Positions 55,241 through 63,360 of a DNA stretch of 64,000 nt are shown here, one piece after another. A program made the translations under genes and the position numbers. The notes beneath the pieces were generated by a model. The model ran no database searches and was not told where the DNA came from. It worked only from the letters and a program-made list of their open reading frames with translations. The stretch covers positions 3,038,001-3,102,000 of the forward strand of contig NZ_CP048437.1 in the NCBI RefSeq assembly GCF_010509575.1. The letters run 5' to 3'. The stretch's first letter is position 1. Each line of letters starts with the position of its first letter. The stretch is from Faecalibacterium duncaniae. Its GTDB lineage: Bacteria > Bacillota > Clostridia > Oscillospirales > Ruminococcaceae.

Positions 55241-56035
55241 TTATCTTTGCGCGGCTGCGGTTGGAATGCGCACCGTGTATTCGATATAGCCGTCCCGCTC
55301 TTCCCTGTGGGCCGTGGCAGGCACACCGTTGTCCGTCATCAGCCGGATGGCATGGTCGATGGTGTTGACAAAGATGCGCACATCCTTGACCATGGAGATG
55401 CGGTGTCTGCCCGGGGCGGCGGCATTGAGCACCTGCTCAATGTACAGGTCGGTCTGCCGGGCATTCATCCGCCGCTTGGCAATGGTGATAAGGGCTTCGC
55501 TCCGCCGGTTCTCGGGCAGGCGCAGGACAGCCCGGGCGTGGCGCTCGGTCAGGCCATTGTCCAGCACGAACTGCCTTTGGTCGGTGGTCAGCTGCAGCAG
55601 CCGCAGCTTGTTGGCAAGGGTGGGCTGTGCCATGCCCAGCCGCTTGGCCGCCTCGGCCTGGGTGCAGTCCCAAAGGGCGATCACATCCCGCAGCCCTTGT
55701 GCCTGCTCAAAGGGGTTCAGATCTTCCCGCTGGATGTTTTCCAGCAGACCCAGCGCCGCAGTCCGCTGGTCGCCGCAGTCGCAGAGGATGGCCGGGATGG
55801 TCTCCATCCTGGCCAGCTTGCAGGCACGGAGCCGCCGCTCCCCTGCCACCAGCTCGTAACCGCCCTCGACCTTCCGCACCGAGATGGGCTGCAGCAGGCC
55901 GTTTTCCCGGATGCTCTGAGCCAGCCCCGCCAGCTCCTTTTCATCAAAAACTGTCCGAGCCTGAAACGGCGAGGGACGGATGCTTTCCACAGGCAGGGTG
56001 TAGATCTTTCCGGCAGATTTCTTCCATTCAAACAT
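55241..56035 (-). CDS. noc: Nucleoid occlusion protein Noc (ParB paralogue)
   Basis: 264 residues. Has the ParB-type core (VAGERRLRACKLARM, LENIQREDLNPFEQAQ) and a helix-turn-helix with CTQAEAAKRLGMAQPTLANK that differs from ParB in the recognition helix, as expected for Noc. The N-terminus (MFEWKKSAGKIYTLPVESI) is short and basic, fitting the membrane-targeting end of Noc. A TTTCCCGGGAAA box, the Noc site, lies 40 bases upstream of the start. In Bacillus, Noc blocks division over the chromosome. ATG 56035 follows AAAGGGGAAAG. Confidence 0.9.
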   Translation of the reverse strand: MFEWKKSAGKIYTLPVESIRPSPFQARTVFDEKELAGLAQSIRENGLLQPISVRKVEGGYELVAGERRLRACKLARMETIPAILCDCGDQRTAALGLLENIQREDLNPFEQAQGLRDVIALWDCTQAEAAKRLGMAQPTLANKLRLLQLTTDQRQFVLDNGLTERHARAVLRLPENRRSEALITIAKRRMNARQTDLYIEQVLNAAAPGRHRISMVKDVRIFVNTIDHAIRLMTDNGVPATAHREERDGYIEYTVRIPTAAAQR

Positions 56036-56068
56036 GATTCTTTCCCCTTTCGCTGAAATGTGACACGG

Positions 56069-56100
56069 TTTTCCACTGTTTCCCGGGAAACGGTGGAAAA
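56069..56100. promoter_or_regulatory. Noc-box palindrome in the noc leader
   Basis: A 32-base near-perfect palindrome: GTTTCCCGGGAAAC at 56078-56091 flanked by TTTTCCAC and GTGGAAAA, with one mismatched pair. The core matches the Noc-binding consensus ATTTCCCGGGAAAT. It sits just downstream of an extended -10 (TGGTACACT, about 56120) and probably gives autoregulation. Confidence 0.8.
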
Positions 56101-56136
56101 CTCACTCATTGCAGTTCCAGTGTACCAGAAATCAAA

Positions 56137-56169
56137 AAGCCCTGCCAGAAGAATCGTTCGGCAGGGCTT
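56137..56169 (-). terminator. Terminator of rsmG
   Basis: AAGCCCTGCC and GGCAGGGCTT arms followed by TTTTGATTT on the minus strand. Confidence 0.82.
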
Positions 56170-56192
56170 GGCATTTATCTTGCGGTTTTGCG

Positions 56193-56900
56193 TTATTTCA
56201 GCGGAGACTTTGCGATCTTTCCACCGTTTCTGGGGTAGGCTGTCGGAGTTTGCGAAATCTTTTTGCAGAGGATGAGGGTGCGGGTATCGCCGCCCGGCAG
56301 ATGCAGGGTGCGGGTCTCCTTATACTCACCGCCCAGCTTCCGGATGGCACCGCGGGCTGCAGCCAGCTCCTCCTCGCCGGAAGCACCCTTCATGGCAAGG
56401 AAGCTGCCACCCACCTTGACCAGCGGTAAGCAGTACTCGGCCAGCATGGGCAGAGCCGCCACCGCACGGGCAGAGGCCAGATCAAACTGCTCCCGCCATG
56501 CTTTGCGGGCGGCTTCCTCAGCGCGCTCCTTGGCAAACTCCACCCCGGTCAGGCCCAGCTGAGCGCAGGCATACTTCAAGAACTCCACCCGCTTGCCGGT
56601 GGGCTCCATCAGGGTCAGCTCCAGCTCGGGCTTGTAGATCTTTGTCACGATGCCCGGGAATCCGGCACCGGCACCCACGTCCACCATCTTCCCTGCCACC
56701 TCGGGCTGGCTGGCAAACAGCAGGCTGTCGAGGAAGTGCTTGTCCTCAATGCCCTCTGGGTCGGTAATGGCGGTCAGATTGACCTTCTGGTTGTAGTCCA
56801 CCAGGATCTGCGCAAAGGCATCCAGCTGGTCCAGCTGTTCCCCGGTCAGCGCAATGTTCCACATGGAACATTTTTGCTCTAATCTGTTCTTGTCGATCAT
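56193..56900 (-). CDS. rsmG: 16S rRNA m7G527 methyltransferase RsmG (GidB)
   Basis: 235 residues, methylates G527 of 16S rRNA using S-adenosylmethionine. Shows DYNQKVNLTAITDPEGIEDKH, the SAM-binding motif VDVGAGAGFPGI, then LMEPTGKRVEFLK and ASARAVAALP. ATG 56900. The C-terminal residues after LILCKKI extend about 20 beyond the usual end. It is preceded by mnmG with a palindromic repeat between them. A second parS site lies within the 5' end of this gene. Confidence 0.94.
   Translation of the reverse strand: MIDKNRLEQKCSMWNIALTGEQLDQLDAFAQILVDYNQKVNLTAITDPEGIEDKHFLDSLLFASQPEVAGKMVDVGAGAGFPGIVTKIYKPELELTLMEPTGKRVEFLKYACAQLGLTGVEFAKERAEEAARKAWREQFDLASARAVAALPMLAEYCLPLVKVGGSFLAMKGASGEEELAAARGAIRKLGGEYKETRTLHLPGGDTRTLILCKKISQTPTAYPRNGGKIAKSPLK
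56855..56870. promoter_or_regulatory. parS site 2
   Basis: TGTTCCACATGGAACA differs from site 1 at one central base. Located in codons 11-16 of rsmG. Confidence 0.85.
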
Positions 56901-56948
56901 TTATCTGTCCCTTTTCGTTTTAGGCAATTCTTTTATCTTTCTACCAAT

Positions 56949-57032
56949 GGCTCTCCTATCAGGGGAGCTGTCGCCGCAGGCGACTGAGAGGTTGTACAGA
57001 GGTTCTGCCCTCCTTCGTCCAACCTCTCCGTC
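56949..57032. repeat. Palindromic intergenic repeat, copy 5
   Basis: GGCTCTCC-TATC-AGGGGAGC and GTCGCC-GCA-GGCGAC then GAGAGGTT (56949-56994), plus a separate AACCTCTCCGTCA end at 57020-57032 next to the mnmG stop. Confidence 0.78.
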
Positions 57033-57038
57033 AGTTCA

Positions 57039-58913
57039 TTAGGTTTTCTCTCTCACTGTTAAAGCAATGCTCAGCTGCGCCACATCGGAGGGCGACACAC
57101 CGGGGATGCGGCCCGCCTGCCCCAGATTCTTCGGGCGGATGCGGGTCAGCTTCTCACGGGCCTCCAGCGTCAGGCCGGTCAGGTCAGCATACTCAAAATC
57201 TGCGGGAATCAGGGTCTTTTCGTGGCGGGCCACGTCACGGATCATCCGATCCTGCCGGGCAATGTAGCCTGCGTACTTGATTTCGGTCTCCAGCCGCTCG
57301 GCCAGCATGGGGGTGATACCCTCACCCCAGCCGATCACCCCCGCCAACAGCGGGTAGCTGATCTCGGGGCGGCGGAGCAGCTCCTCGGCAATGCCGCCCT
57401 CAGCGGCAGGGGTCAGCCCGGCTGCTTCCATGGCAGCGCGCAGGTCAGCGGTGCGCAGGTGGGTCTCGTGCAGGCGGCGGCGCTCCGCCTCCAGAATGCT
57501 CTGGGTGTGCTGGTATTTTGCCCAGCGGTCATCCTGCACCAGACCATACTCCCGGCCAATGGGGGTCAGCCGCTGATCGGCGTTGTCCTGCCGCAGGGTC
57601 AGGCGGTACTCGCTCCGGCTGGTCATCATGCGGTAAGGGTCCATGACACCCTTGGTGACAAGGTCATCCACCAGCGTACCCAGATAGCTGGTCTGACGCT
57701 CCAGGATGAGCTGGCTCTCCCCTTTTGCACTGCGGGCAGCGTTCAGACCGGCCAGCAGACCCTGCGCGGCGGCTTCCTCGTAGCCGGAGGTGCCGTTGAA
57801 CTGGCCTGCACCATACAGGCCCCGCACCACCTTGCTCTCCAGCGTGGCTTCCAGGCTGGTCGGATCTACGCAGTCATACTCGATGGCGTAGGCCGGGCGC
57901 ATGATCTCAATGTGTTCAAAGCCCTGAATGCTCCGGTAAAAGGCATTCTGCACATCCTCAGGCAGGCTGCTGGACGCACCCTGCAGATACATCTCCTCTG
58001 TGTTCTCGCCGCAGGGCTCCACAAAGATGGGGTGCCGGTCCTTGCCCGCAAAGCGCACCACCTTATCCTCAATGGAGGGGCAGTACCGGGGGCCAACCCC
58101 CTCGATCATGCCGCCATAGAGCGGGCTGCGCTGGATGTTGTCCAAAATGATCCGGTGGGTCTCAGGGTTGGTATAGGCGATCCAGCATTCCACCTTGTTG
58201 TGCATGGGTGCATCCGTCAGAAAGCTGAATGGCTGCAGCTCGCTGTCCGGGTCGCCGGGCTGGCATTCCAGCTTGGAGAAGTCGATGCTTCTCCGGTGGA
58301 CACGGGCGGGGGTACCGGTCTTGAACCGCCGCAGAGGCAGACCGGCGGCTTTCAGGCTTTCGGTCAGGGCATTGGCGGCGTGCATCCCGTCAGGGCCGGA
58401 AGCATACCACGCATCACCGACAAAAATTTTGCCGCCCAGATTGGTACCCGTGGCAATGACCACACACTTTGCGCTGTACTCCCCGTTCAGCTGGGTCACA
58501 ACGCCCTTGACATGGCCGTTCTCCACCTCAATGCCCACCACCTCGGCCTGATGGATGGCAAGGCCGGGTGTGAGCTCAAGGGCGTGTTTCATATATTCGT
58601 GGTAGCGCTTGCGGTCGGTCTGAACGCGCAGGGCATGAACGGCAGGGCCTTTGCCCTTGTTCAGCATCCGGCTCTGCAGGTAGGTAGCATCCGCCGCAAG
58701 GCCCATCACACCGCCCAACGCATCCAATTCACGTACCAGCGTTCCTTTTGCAGTTCCGCCGATGCTGGGATTGCAGGGCATGTTTCCAATGGCATCCAGG
58801 CTCATGGTAAACACCGCCGTTTTGGCACCCAGCGTGGCAGCAGCGTGGGCCGCTTCAATGCCAGCGTGGCCCGCGCCTATTACGATCACATCGTAATCTC
58901 CAAGATGATTCAT
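57039..58913 (-). CDS. mnmG: tRNA uridine-5-carboxymethylaminomethyl modification enzyme MnmG (GidA)
   Basis: 624 residues, usual length. FAD-binding DVIVIGAGHAGIEAAHAAA at the start, the GidA signatures GNMPCNPSIGGTAKGTLVRE and VECWIAYTNPETHRIILDN, NGTSGYEEAAAQGLLAGLNA, and the C-terminal helical domain that binds MnmE. With MnmE it builds the cmnm5 group at U34 of tRNAs. ATG 58913 follows AGGAAA; the frame runs further upstream into the spacer. Next gene upstream is mnmE. Confidence 0.96.
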   Translation of the reverse strand: MNHLGDYDVIVIGAGHAGIEAAHAAATLGAKTAVFTMSLDAIGNMPCNPSIGGTAKGTLVRELDALGGVMGLAADATYLQSRMLNKGKGPAVHALRVQTDRKRYHEYMKHALELTPGLAIHQAEVVGIEVENGHVKGVVTQLNGEYSAKCVVIATGTNLGGKIFVGDAWYASGPDGMHAANALTESLKAAGLPLRRFKTGTPARVHRRSIDFSKLECQPGDPDSELQPFSFLTDAPMHNKVECWIAYTNPETHRIILDNIQRSPLYGGMIEGVGPRYCPSIEDKVVRFAGKDRHPIFVEPCGENTEEMYLQGASSSLPEDVQNAFYRSIQGFEHIEIMRPAYAIEYDCVDPTSLEATLESKVVRGLYGAGQFNGTSGYEEAAAQGLLAGLNAARSAKGESQLILERQTSYLGTLVDDLVTKGVMDPYRMMTSRSEYRLTLRQDNADQRLTPIGREYGLVQDDRWAKYQHTQSILEAERRRLHETHLRTADLRAAMEAAGLTPAAEGGIAEELLRRPEISYPLLAGVIGWGEGITPMLAERLETEIKYAGYIARQDRMIRDVARHEKTLIPADFEYADLTGLTLEAREKLTRIRPKNLGQAGRIPGVSPSDVAQLSIALTVREKT

Positions 58914-59087
58914 ACTTTTCCTATACTTTCCTCTATGGTTCAATCTGCTGTTACCCGGCAGAGCGGCTGGAAGTTTCTCCGAGGACCGTCCGCTGGGGTG
59001 GGACCCTGTTGCCGCAGGCAATAGGGCGGGCGATGGAATGGCCCGTTTCGTGTCCGAGGAGAAAGCTGCCAGACGGGCTGCCCTCCG
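58914..59087 (-). other. mnmE-mnmG spacer with nested inverted repeats
   Basis: Outer arms CTGGAAGTTTCTCCGAGGAC and GTCCGAGGAGAAAGCTGCCAG are imperfectly complementary; inside lies CCCTGTTGCC-GCA-GGCAATAGGG (about 58998-59020). It may serve as mnmE terminator or be a diverged repeat. No gene is seen. Confidence 0.5.
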
Positions 59088-60458
59088 TTACTTCCCCACA
59101 CAGAACCGCTCAAACACTTCATTGATGACATTCTCCGACGCATTTTCGCCGGTGAGGTCACAGAGGGCATCCAGCGCATCGTCCACACAGACCGATACGG
59201 CATCCAGCCCGAACCCGCCGCTGACCGCATCCAGCGCACCAGCCACTGCATCCCGGGCGCGGGTGGCGGCGGCAAGCTGGCGCTGGCCCGAGAGGCTGGC
59301 AGCGTGGGGGTCGATGTTGTTGGTGCCCAGCAGGCGGGCAACGGCAGCGGTGATCACCCTGCGGCTCCCCTCTTCCTGGCAGCAGACCGGGAGCACCATG
59401 GCAAAATCGCCTGCAATGATCTCTGCGTCAAACTGAGTGGGCTTGTCCACTTTGTTGACCAGTGCAATGGCCGGGCGACCGGCGCACCGCTGCGCCAACG
59501 CAAGATCCTCCCGGATCAGGGGCTCAGAGCCATCGAACACCGCCAGGATCAGCCCCGCCTCGTCCAGCTTTTTCCAGCTGCGGCGGATGCCCTCGGCCTC
59601 AATCGCATCCTCGGTCTCCCGCAGACCGGCCGTGTCGAACAGGTTCAGCCGGATGTCCCCCAGCCGGACGGCCTGCTCCACCACATCCCGGGTGGTGCCC
59701 GCCACGGGGGTGACGATGGCCCGGTCGAACCCGGCCAGCAGATTGAGCAGGGTGGACTTGCCCGCATTGGGCCGCCCCACGATGGCACAGTCCACACCCT
59801 CCCGCAGGACTGCACCGGCATCATAATTCCGGATGAGGGTGTCCAGCTCTCCCTTCACGGCAGTCAGGGTGGATACCAGCTGAGCATCCTCCAGCGCGGG
59901 AACGTCCTCCTCGGGGAAATCCACCCAGGCAGTCAGATGGGCCTGCAGGGCGGTCAGGGCATCCTTTTCAGCCCCGATCTTCTTCGCCAGCGCGCCGTTC
60001 AGGGAGGCATTGGCCAGCGCCGCACCCTGTCTGCCATCGGCAGAGATCAGGTCCATAACGGCCTCGGCCTGGGTCAGCCCCAGCTTGCCGTTGAGGAAGG
60101 CGCGGCGGGTGTACTCGCCGGGTGCGGCGGGGGCGGCACCGGCTGCGATGCAGCTTTCCACCAGCCGCCGGGCCACCGCACTGCCGCCGTGGCAGGAAAG
60201 CTCCACCACATCCTCGCCGGTGTAGCTGTGGGGTGCCCGGAAGAAGAGGGCCACGCCCTCGTCAAAGGCTTCCTCCCCTTCCATGAAATGCCCAAACAGG
60301 GCAGTATAGCCTTTGGCCTCCTCCACCCGCTTTGCCGGGTTGGCCGGGCAGAACACCTTTGCCGCCACGGCATAGCTCTCCGGGCCGGAAAGACGCACCA
60401 CGGCAATGCCGCCTGCGCCGGGCGCGGTTGCAATGGCCGCGATCGTTGAATGTTCCAT
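59088..60458 (-). CDS. mnmE: tRNA modification GTPase MnmE (TrmE)
   Basis: 456 residues. N-terminal formyl-THF-binding domain (IAAIATAPGAGGIAVVRLSG), a helical domain, and an inserted G domain with G1 VGRPNAGKSTLLN, G2 region AGTTRDVVEQ, G3 DTAGLRETED and G4 NKVD. The conserved C-terminus is FCVGK, whose cysteine is needed for the reaction. Partner of MnmG. ATG 60458 follows GGAGGGAG. Confidence 0.96.
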   Translation of the reverse strand: MEHSTIAAIATAPGAGGIAVVRLSGPESYAVAAKVFCPANPAKRVEEAKGYTALFGHFMEGEEAFDEGVALFFRAPHSYTGEDVVELSCHGGSAVARRLVESCIAAGAAPAAPGEYTRRAFLNGKLGLTQAEAVMDLISADGRQGAALANASLNGALAKKIGAEKDALTALQAHLTAWVDFPEEDVPALEDAQLVSTLTAVKGELDTLIRNYDAGAVLREGVDCAIVGRPNAGKSTLLNLLAGFDRAIVTPVAGTTRDVVEQAVRLGDIRLNLFDTAGLRETEDAIEAEGIRRSWKKLDEAGLILAVFDGSEPLIREDLALAQRCAGRPAIALVNKVDKPTQFDAEIIAGDFAMVLPVCCQEEGSRRVITAAVARLLGTNNIDPHAASLSGQRQLAAATRARDAVAGALDAVSGGFGLDAVSVCVDDALDALCDLTGENASENVINEVFERFCVGK

Positions 60459-60529
60459 GTTGGTGCTCTCCCTCCGCTCTCAAATCAGAATTATTGTATC
60501 ACGAAGCGACGAAAAAGGAAAGAGACAAA

Positions 60530-60563
60530 AAGCCCCCTTCCAGTTTTCCACCGGAAGGGGGCA
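60530..60563 (-). terminator. Terminator of jag
   Basis: GCCCCCTTCC and GGAAGGGGGC arms followed by TTTTTG on the minus strand, separating the yidC-jag and mnmE units. Confidence 0.82.
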
Positions 60564-60587
60564 GCATTGTGCAAAACTCAGCGGAGT

Positions 60588-61709
60588 TTACAGCTCGATC
60601 TTGCCGAAGCTGAAATCGGCAAAATCATCCACGCGCTCGGTGCGCTTGGGTGCCACGGGTGCGGCAGTCTCCGCGTCACGGGGAGCATAGGTGCGCTCGG
60701 GCACGCTGGAAGGACGGGGACCGCGGCTGCCTGCGGGGCGGCCATTGCGGGGACCGCCATTCCGGGGGCTGCTGCCGCGTCCGCCGCGGAAGCCGCCATT
60801 GCGGCTGCCGCCGGGGCGGCGGCCGTTGCCCCGCGGGCGGCGCTCGCCGTAGGTGTTGTCGGTCTGGGCATCGGGAGCAGTGGAGTAGATGACCACACGG
60901 CGGTCACGGCCCTCCCCCTTGCTCTCGCTGCGCACACCCTCCATCTTGCCGATGGCAGAGTGGATGATGCGGCGCTCGTAGGGGTTCATGGGCTCCATGG
61001 CAAAGCTGCGGCCGGTCTTGCGCACCTTGTTGCCAATGCGCTGTGCCAGCACGGTCAGGTCATTTTCACGCTTATCGCGGTAGCCGGCCACATCCAGGCC
61101 CAGCTTGATGTAATCGCCTTCCAGGCGGTTGGCCACCAGGCTTGCCAGATAGGACAGGCTCTCCATGGTCTCGCCGCGGCGGCCGATCAGGGCACCCAGC
61201 TTCTCGCCATCCAGACGGATGATGGTGGCCTCGCCCTTCTGCACGGCGCTGAAGGTGACATTCTCCACGCCCATCAGAGCAATGACTTCCTTCAGGTAGT
61301 CCACAGCAGCCTTGACCTTGGCGTTCTCTTCGATGTTGATGGGAACTTCCGGCTCCTCACCCTCTGCGGCGGGGTCAGCAGTCTCCTCAACGGGAGCGGC
61401 CTCCTCTGCCACAGGGGCAGCGGCAGGCTCCTCGGCCTTGGGTTCCTCAGCGGGAGTTTCCTCCACAACAGGCTTCACCTCAGGCTCCACCTTCTCCTCC
61501 ACCACGGGAGCGGCCGGGGCATCGGGCTCTTCCACGCTCACACGCACCTTGGCGGGGGTGGTCTTCAGGCCCAGAAAACCGGTTTTCTGGGGCATTTCGA
61601 GCACTTCATAGCTCACATTCAGGTCGTCGGCCTGCACGCCCAGCAGGGCGCAGGCTTTTGCGCGGGCTTCATCGACCGTCTTGCCGGTCGCTTCCTGAGT
61701 ACGGATCAT
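60588..61709 (-). CDS. khpB: Jag/KhpB RNA-binding protein with RGG-like tail
   Basis: 373 residues, longer than the usual 200-280. Jag-N domain at 1-50 (TGKTVDEARAKACALLGVQ), a Glu/Pro/Ala-rich linker at about 60-125, a KH domain (GEKLGALIGRRGETMESLSY) and an R3H domain (SFAMEPMNPYERRIIHSAI). The remaining 100 residues include an Arg/Gly-rich segment (GGSRNGGFRGGRGSSPRNGG) resembling eukaryotic RGG boxes. Jag/KhpB binds RNA with KhpA and affects division and wall synthesis. The ATG at 61709 is favoured over TTG 61718, which is too near AAGGAGG. Follows yidC after 5 bases. Confidence 0.9.
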   Translation of the reverse strand: MIRTQEATGKTVDEARAKACALLGVQADDLNVSYEVLEMPQKTGFLGLKTTPAKVRVSVEEPDAPAAPVVEEKVEPEVKPVVEETPAEEPKAEEPAAAPVAEEAAPVEETADPAAEGEEPEVPINIEENAKVKAAVDYLKEVIALMGVENVTFSAVQKGEATIIRLDGEKLGALIGRRGETMESLSYLASLVANRLEGDYIKLGLDVAGYRDKRENDLTVLAQRIGNKVRKTGRSFAMEPMNPYERRIIHSAIGKMEGVRSESKGEGRDRRVVIYSTAPDAQTDNTYGERRPRGNGRRPGGSRNGGFRGGRGSSPRNGGPRNGRPAGSRGPRPSSVPERTYAPRDAETAAPVAPKRTERVDDFADFSFGKIEL

Positions 61710-61714
61710 AACCG

Positions 61715-62797
61715 TCAATCCTCCTTCTTGTTTTCCAGCTCGCTCAGCGGAACGGTGCGCTCGTCCTTATAGCGCTCCTCATCCAGCTTGCGGGCATACT
61801 CCAGGCGGCGCTTGTTCATTTCGCTGGCGGAGATATTTTTCTCCACGACCTCGCCGGTCTTTTCATCCGTGACCTTGATGGTGGTGCTCTTTACACCGCG
61901 CTTCTGCTCCTTCTTGCGGGCAGCCATCTCGGCGGCGACCTCTGCCTTCATCTTTTCAGGGTCGTAGATCTTCTTCATCAACAGGCTCTGCACGGTCATC
62001 AGGATGTTGGAAACAACGTAGTACAGAGAGAAAGCGCTGGGCACGGTGAAGCAGAAGAAGACGTACATCAGCGGCATCATATACATGGTCAGCTTCATGC
62101 TGCCCTGCATCTCCTGGCCGCTGGCCTTCATGCTGATGTGGGTGGACAGGAACATGGTCACGATTGCCAGGACCGGGAGGATCAGCAGGGGCAGATTCTC
62201 TGCAGCCAGGCTGTACTGGGGCACACGGGTCAGGTCGATGCCAAAGAAATCCATGTGCTGGCCGAACTCGGTGATGGTAGCCACCTGATCCGGGGTGAAG
62301 CAGGAGGAAACGGTGCTCTCGCCTGAAATGACCTGTGCAATGATGTTGGTGTCGCGGGTCACGGTGGTAAAGCTGATGCCCATGGCAGTCAGGGCCTCAC
62401 CTGCGGCGGTCAGGGCATCGGCACCAATGTGGAAGATGCGCTGCAGCGGGCGGTACACCACCTCGATAACGCCGAACATGACCAGGAAGTTGACCAGCAT
62501 GGGCATACAGCCTGCGGTGGGCTTGTAGCCCTGCTCCTGCAGCTTCATCAGCTCTTCCTGCTGCTTTTCGGGCTTGTCGCGGTACTTTTTCTGGATCTCG
62601 GCCACCATGGGCTGGAAAGCGCTCATGCGGGCCATACTCTTCTGCTGGTTGAGCTGGAGGGGGATCTTGATCACGGTGATGAGCAGGGTGAACAGGATGA
62701 TGTCCCAGCCGTAGTTGGGGATCAGCTTGTAGATCCACTCCATTACATAGCCCAAGGGCCAGCCCAGGATGTACAAAGGATTCATAGTTTCGTCCAT
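61715..62797 (-). CDS. yidC: Membrane protein insertase YidC (Oxa1/SpoIIIJ)
   Basis: 360 residues. Inserts membrane proteins with or without SecYEG. Five membrane segments of the short Gram-positive type: WPLGYVMEWIYKLIPNYGWD with the next segment, KIPLQLNQQKSMARM containing the groove Arg area, PTAGCMPMLVNFLVMFGVIE, LILPVLAIVTMFLST and MMPLMYVFFCFTVPSAFSLYY. A 40-residue insertion (about 130-190) lies in the extracellular loop. The charged C-terminal tail fits ribosome contact. No SpoIIIJ-type signal peptide or lipobox is evident. Confidence 0.93.
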   Translation of the reverse strand: MDETMNPLYILGWPLGYVMEWIYKLIPNYGWDIILFTLLITVIKIPLQLNQQKSMARMSAFQPMVAEIQKKYRDKPEKQQEELMKLQEQGYKPTAGCMPMLVNFLVMFGVIEVVYRPLQRIFHIGADALTAAGEALTAMGISFTTVTRDTNIIAQVISGESTVSSCFTPDQVATITEFGQHMDFFGIDLTRVPQYSLAAENLPLLILPVLAIVTMFLSTHISMKASGQEMQGSMKLTMYMMPLMYVFFCFTVPSAFSLYYVVSNILMTVQSLLMKKIYDPEKMKAEVAAEMAARKKEQKRGVKSTTIKVTDEKTGEVVEKNISASEMNKRRLEYARKLDEERYKDERTVPLSELENKKED

Positions 62798-62801
62798 TCT
62801 G

Positions 62802-62867
62802 CCCCGCCTGTGGTGCGGGACGTTTAGATTTTTATGAGAAGGACACCCCGCCCACAGTGCGGAGCGT
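62802..62867 (-). repeat. Imperfect direct repeat in the yidC leader
   Basis: CCCCGCCTGTGGTGCGGGAC at 62802 and CCCCGCCCACAGTGCGGAGC at 62846; each can form a CCGC/GCGG hairpin. Located immediately upstream of the yidC start, so it may affect translation. Confidence 0.5.
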
Positions 62868-62892
62868 CACAAGAAGCAAAAAAAGCGGATGA

Positions 62893-63028
62893 AACCTCTC
62901 AGTCAACGCCTGCAGCGTTGCCAGCTCCCCTAATAGGGGAGCCCTTGGCAAAACCGTCAACTGGATCGGACTGCCAAAGCCTCCCCTACCAGGGGAGGTG
63001 GCATTGCGAAGCAATGACGGAGGGGTTG
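62893..63028. repeat. Palindromic intergenic repeat, copy 6
   Basis: AACCTCTCAGTC at 62893, hairpin CAACGC-CTGCA-GCGTTG, GCTCCCC-TAATA-GGGGAGC, then the mirrored half with CTCCCC-TACC-AGGGGAG, ATTGC-GAA-GCAAT and the end GGAGGGGTT (63028). Confidence 0.85.
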
Positions 63029-63060
63029 TACAAAGGAGCCGTGTATCATAAGCACGCTGC

Positions 63061-63360
63061 TTAACCGTGCCGCCCCCGGAACAGCTTTGCCGGGGACAGT
63101 CTCCGCTCCGGGCTCACCCAGCGGCCTTTGGGCGGCACCGGGTCAAAGCCCCACCGGCCAAGGGGGTTGCACCGGGCGATGCGCCAGGCGGTGAGCAGCA
63201 AGCCCTTGATGCAGCCATGGGTCTGGATGGCTTCTATGCCATACTGGCTGCAGGTGGGGGTAAAGCGGCAGTTGCGGCCCAGCCCCGGGCTGATAAAGCG
63301 CTGGTAGAACCGGATGGGCGCACAGAGCGCGTTCCGGCAGACGCGGGAGACGGGATTCAC
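63061..63360 (-). CDS. yidD: Membrane protein insertion efficiency factor YidD
   Basis: 99 residues. The conserved core [19 protein letters not shown] and [12 protein letters not shown], then the [13 protein letters not shown] end, match the YidD family, which assists YidC-dependent insertion. Start is GTG 63360, overlapping the rnpA stop as GTGA. A basic amphipathic N-terminus fits membrane surface binding. A palindromic repeat separates it from yidC. Confidence 0.93.
   Translation of the reverse strand: MNPVSRVCRNALCAPIRFYQRFISPGLGRNCRFTPTCSQYGIEAIQTHGCIKGLLLTAWRIARCNPLGRWGFDPVPPKGRWVSPERRLSPAKLFRGRHG

Noticed and set aside
60436..60452. Third parS-like site at the mnmE start
   Set aside because: TGTTCCATGTTGGTGC matches only the left half of the palindrome.
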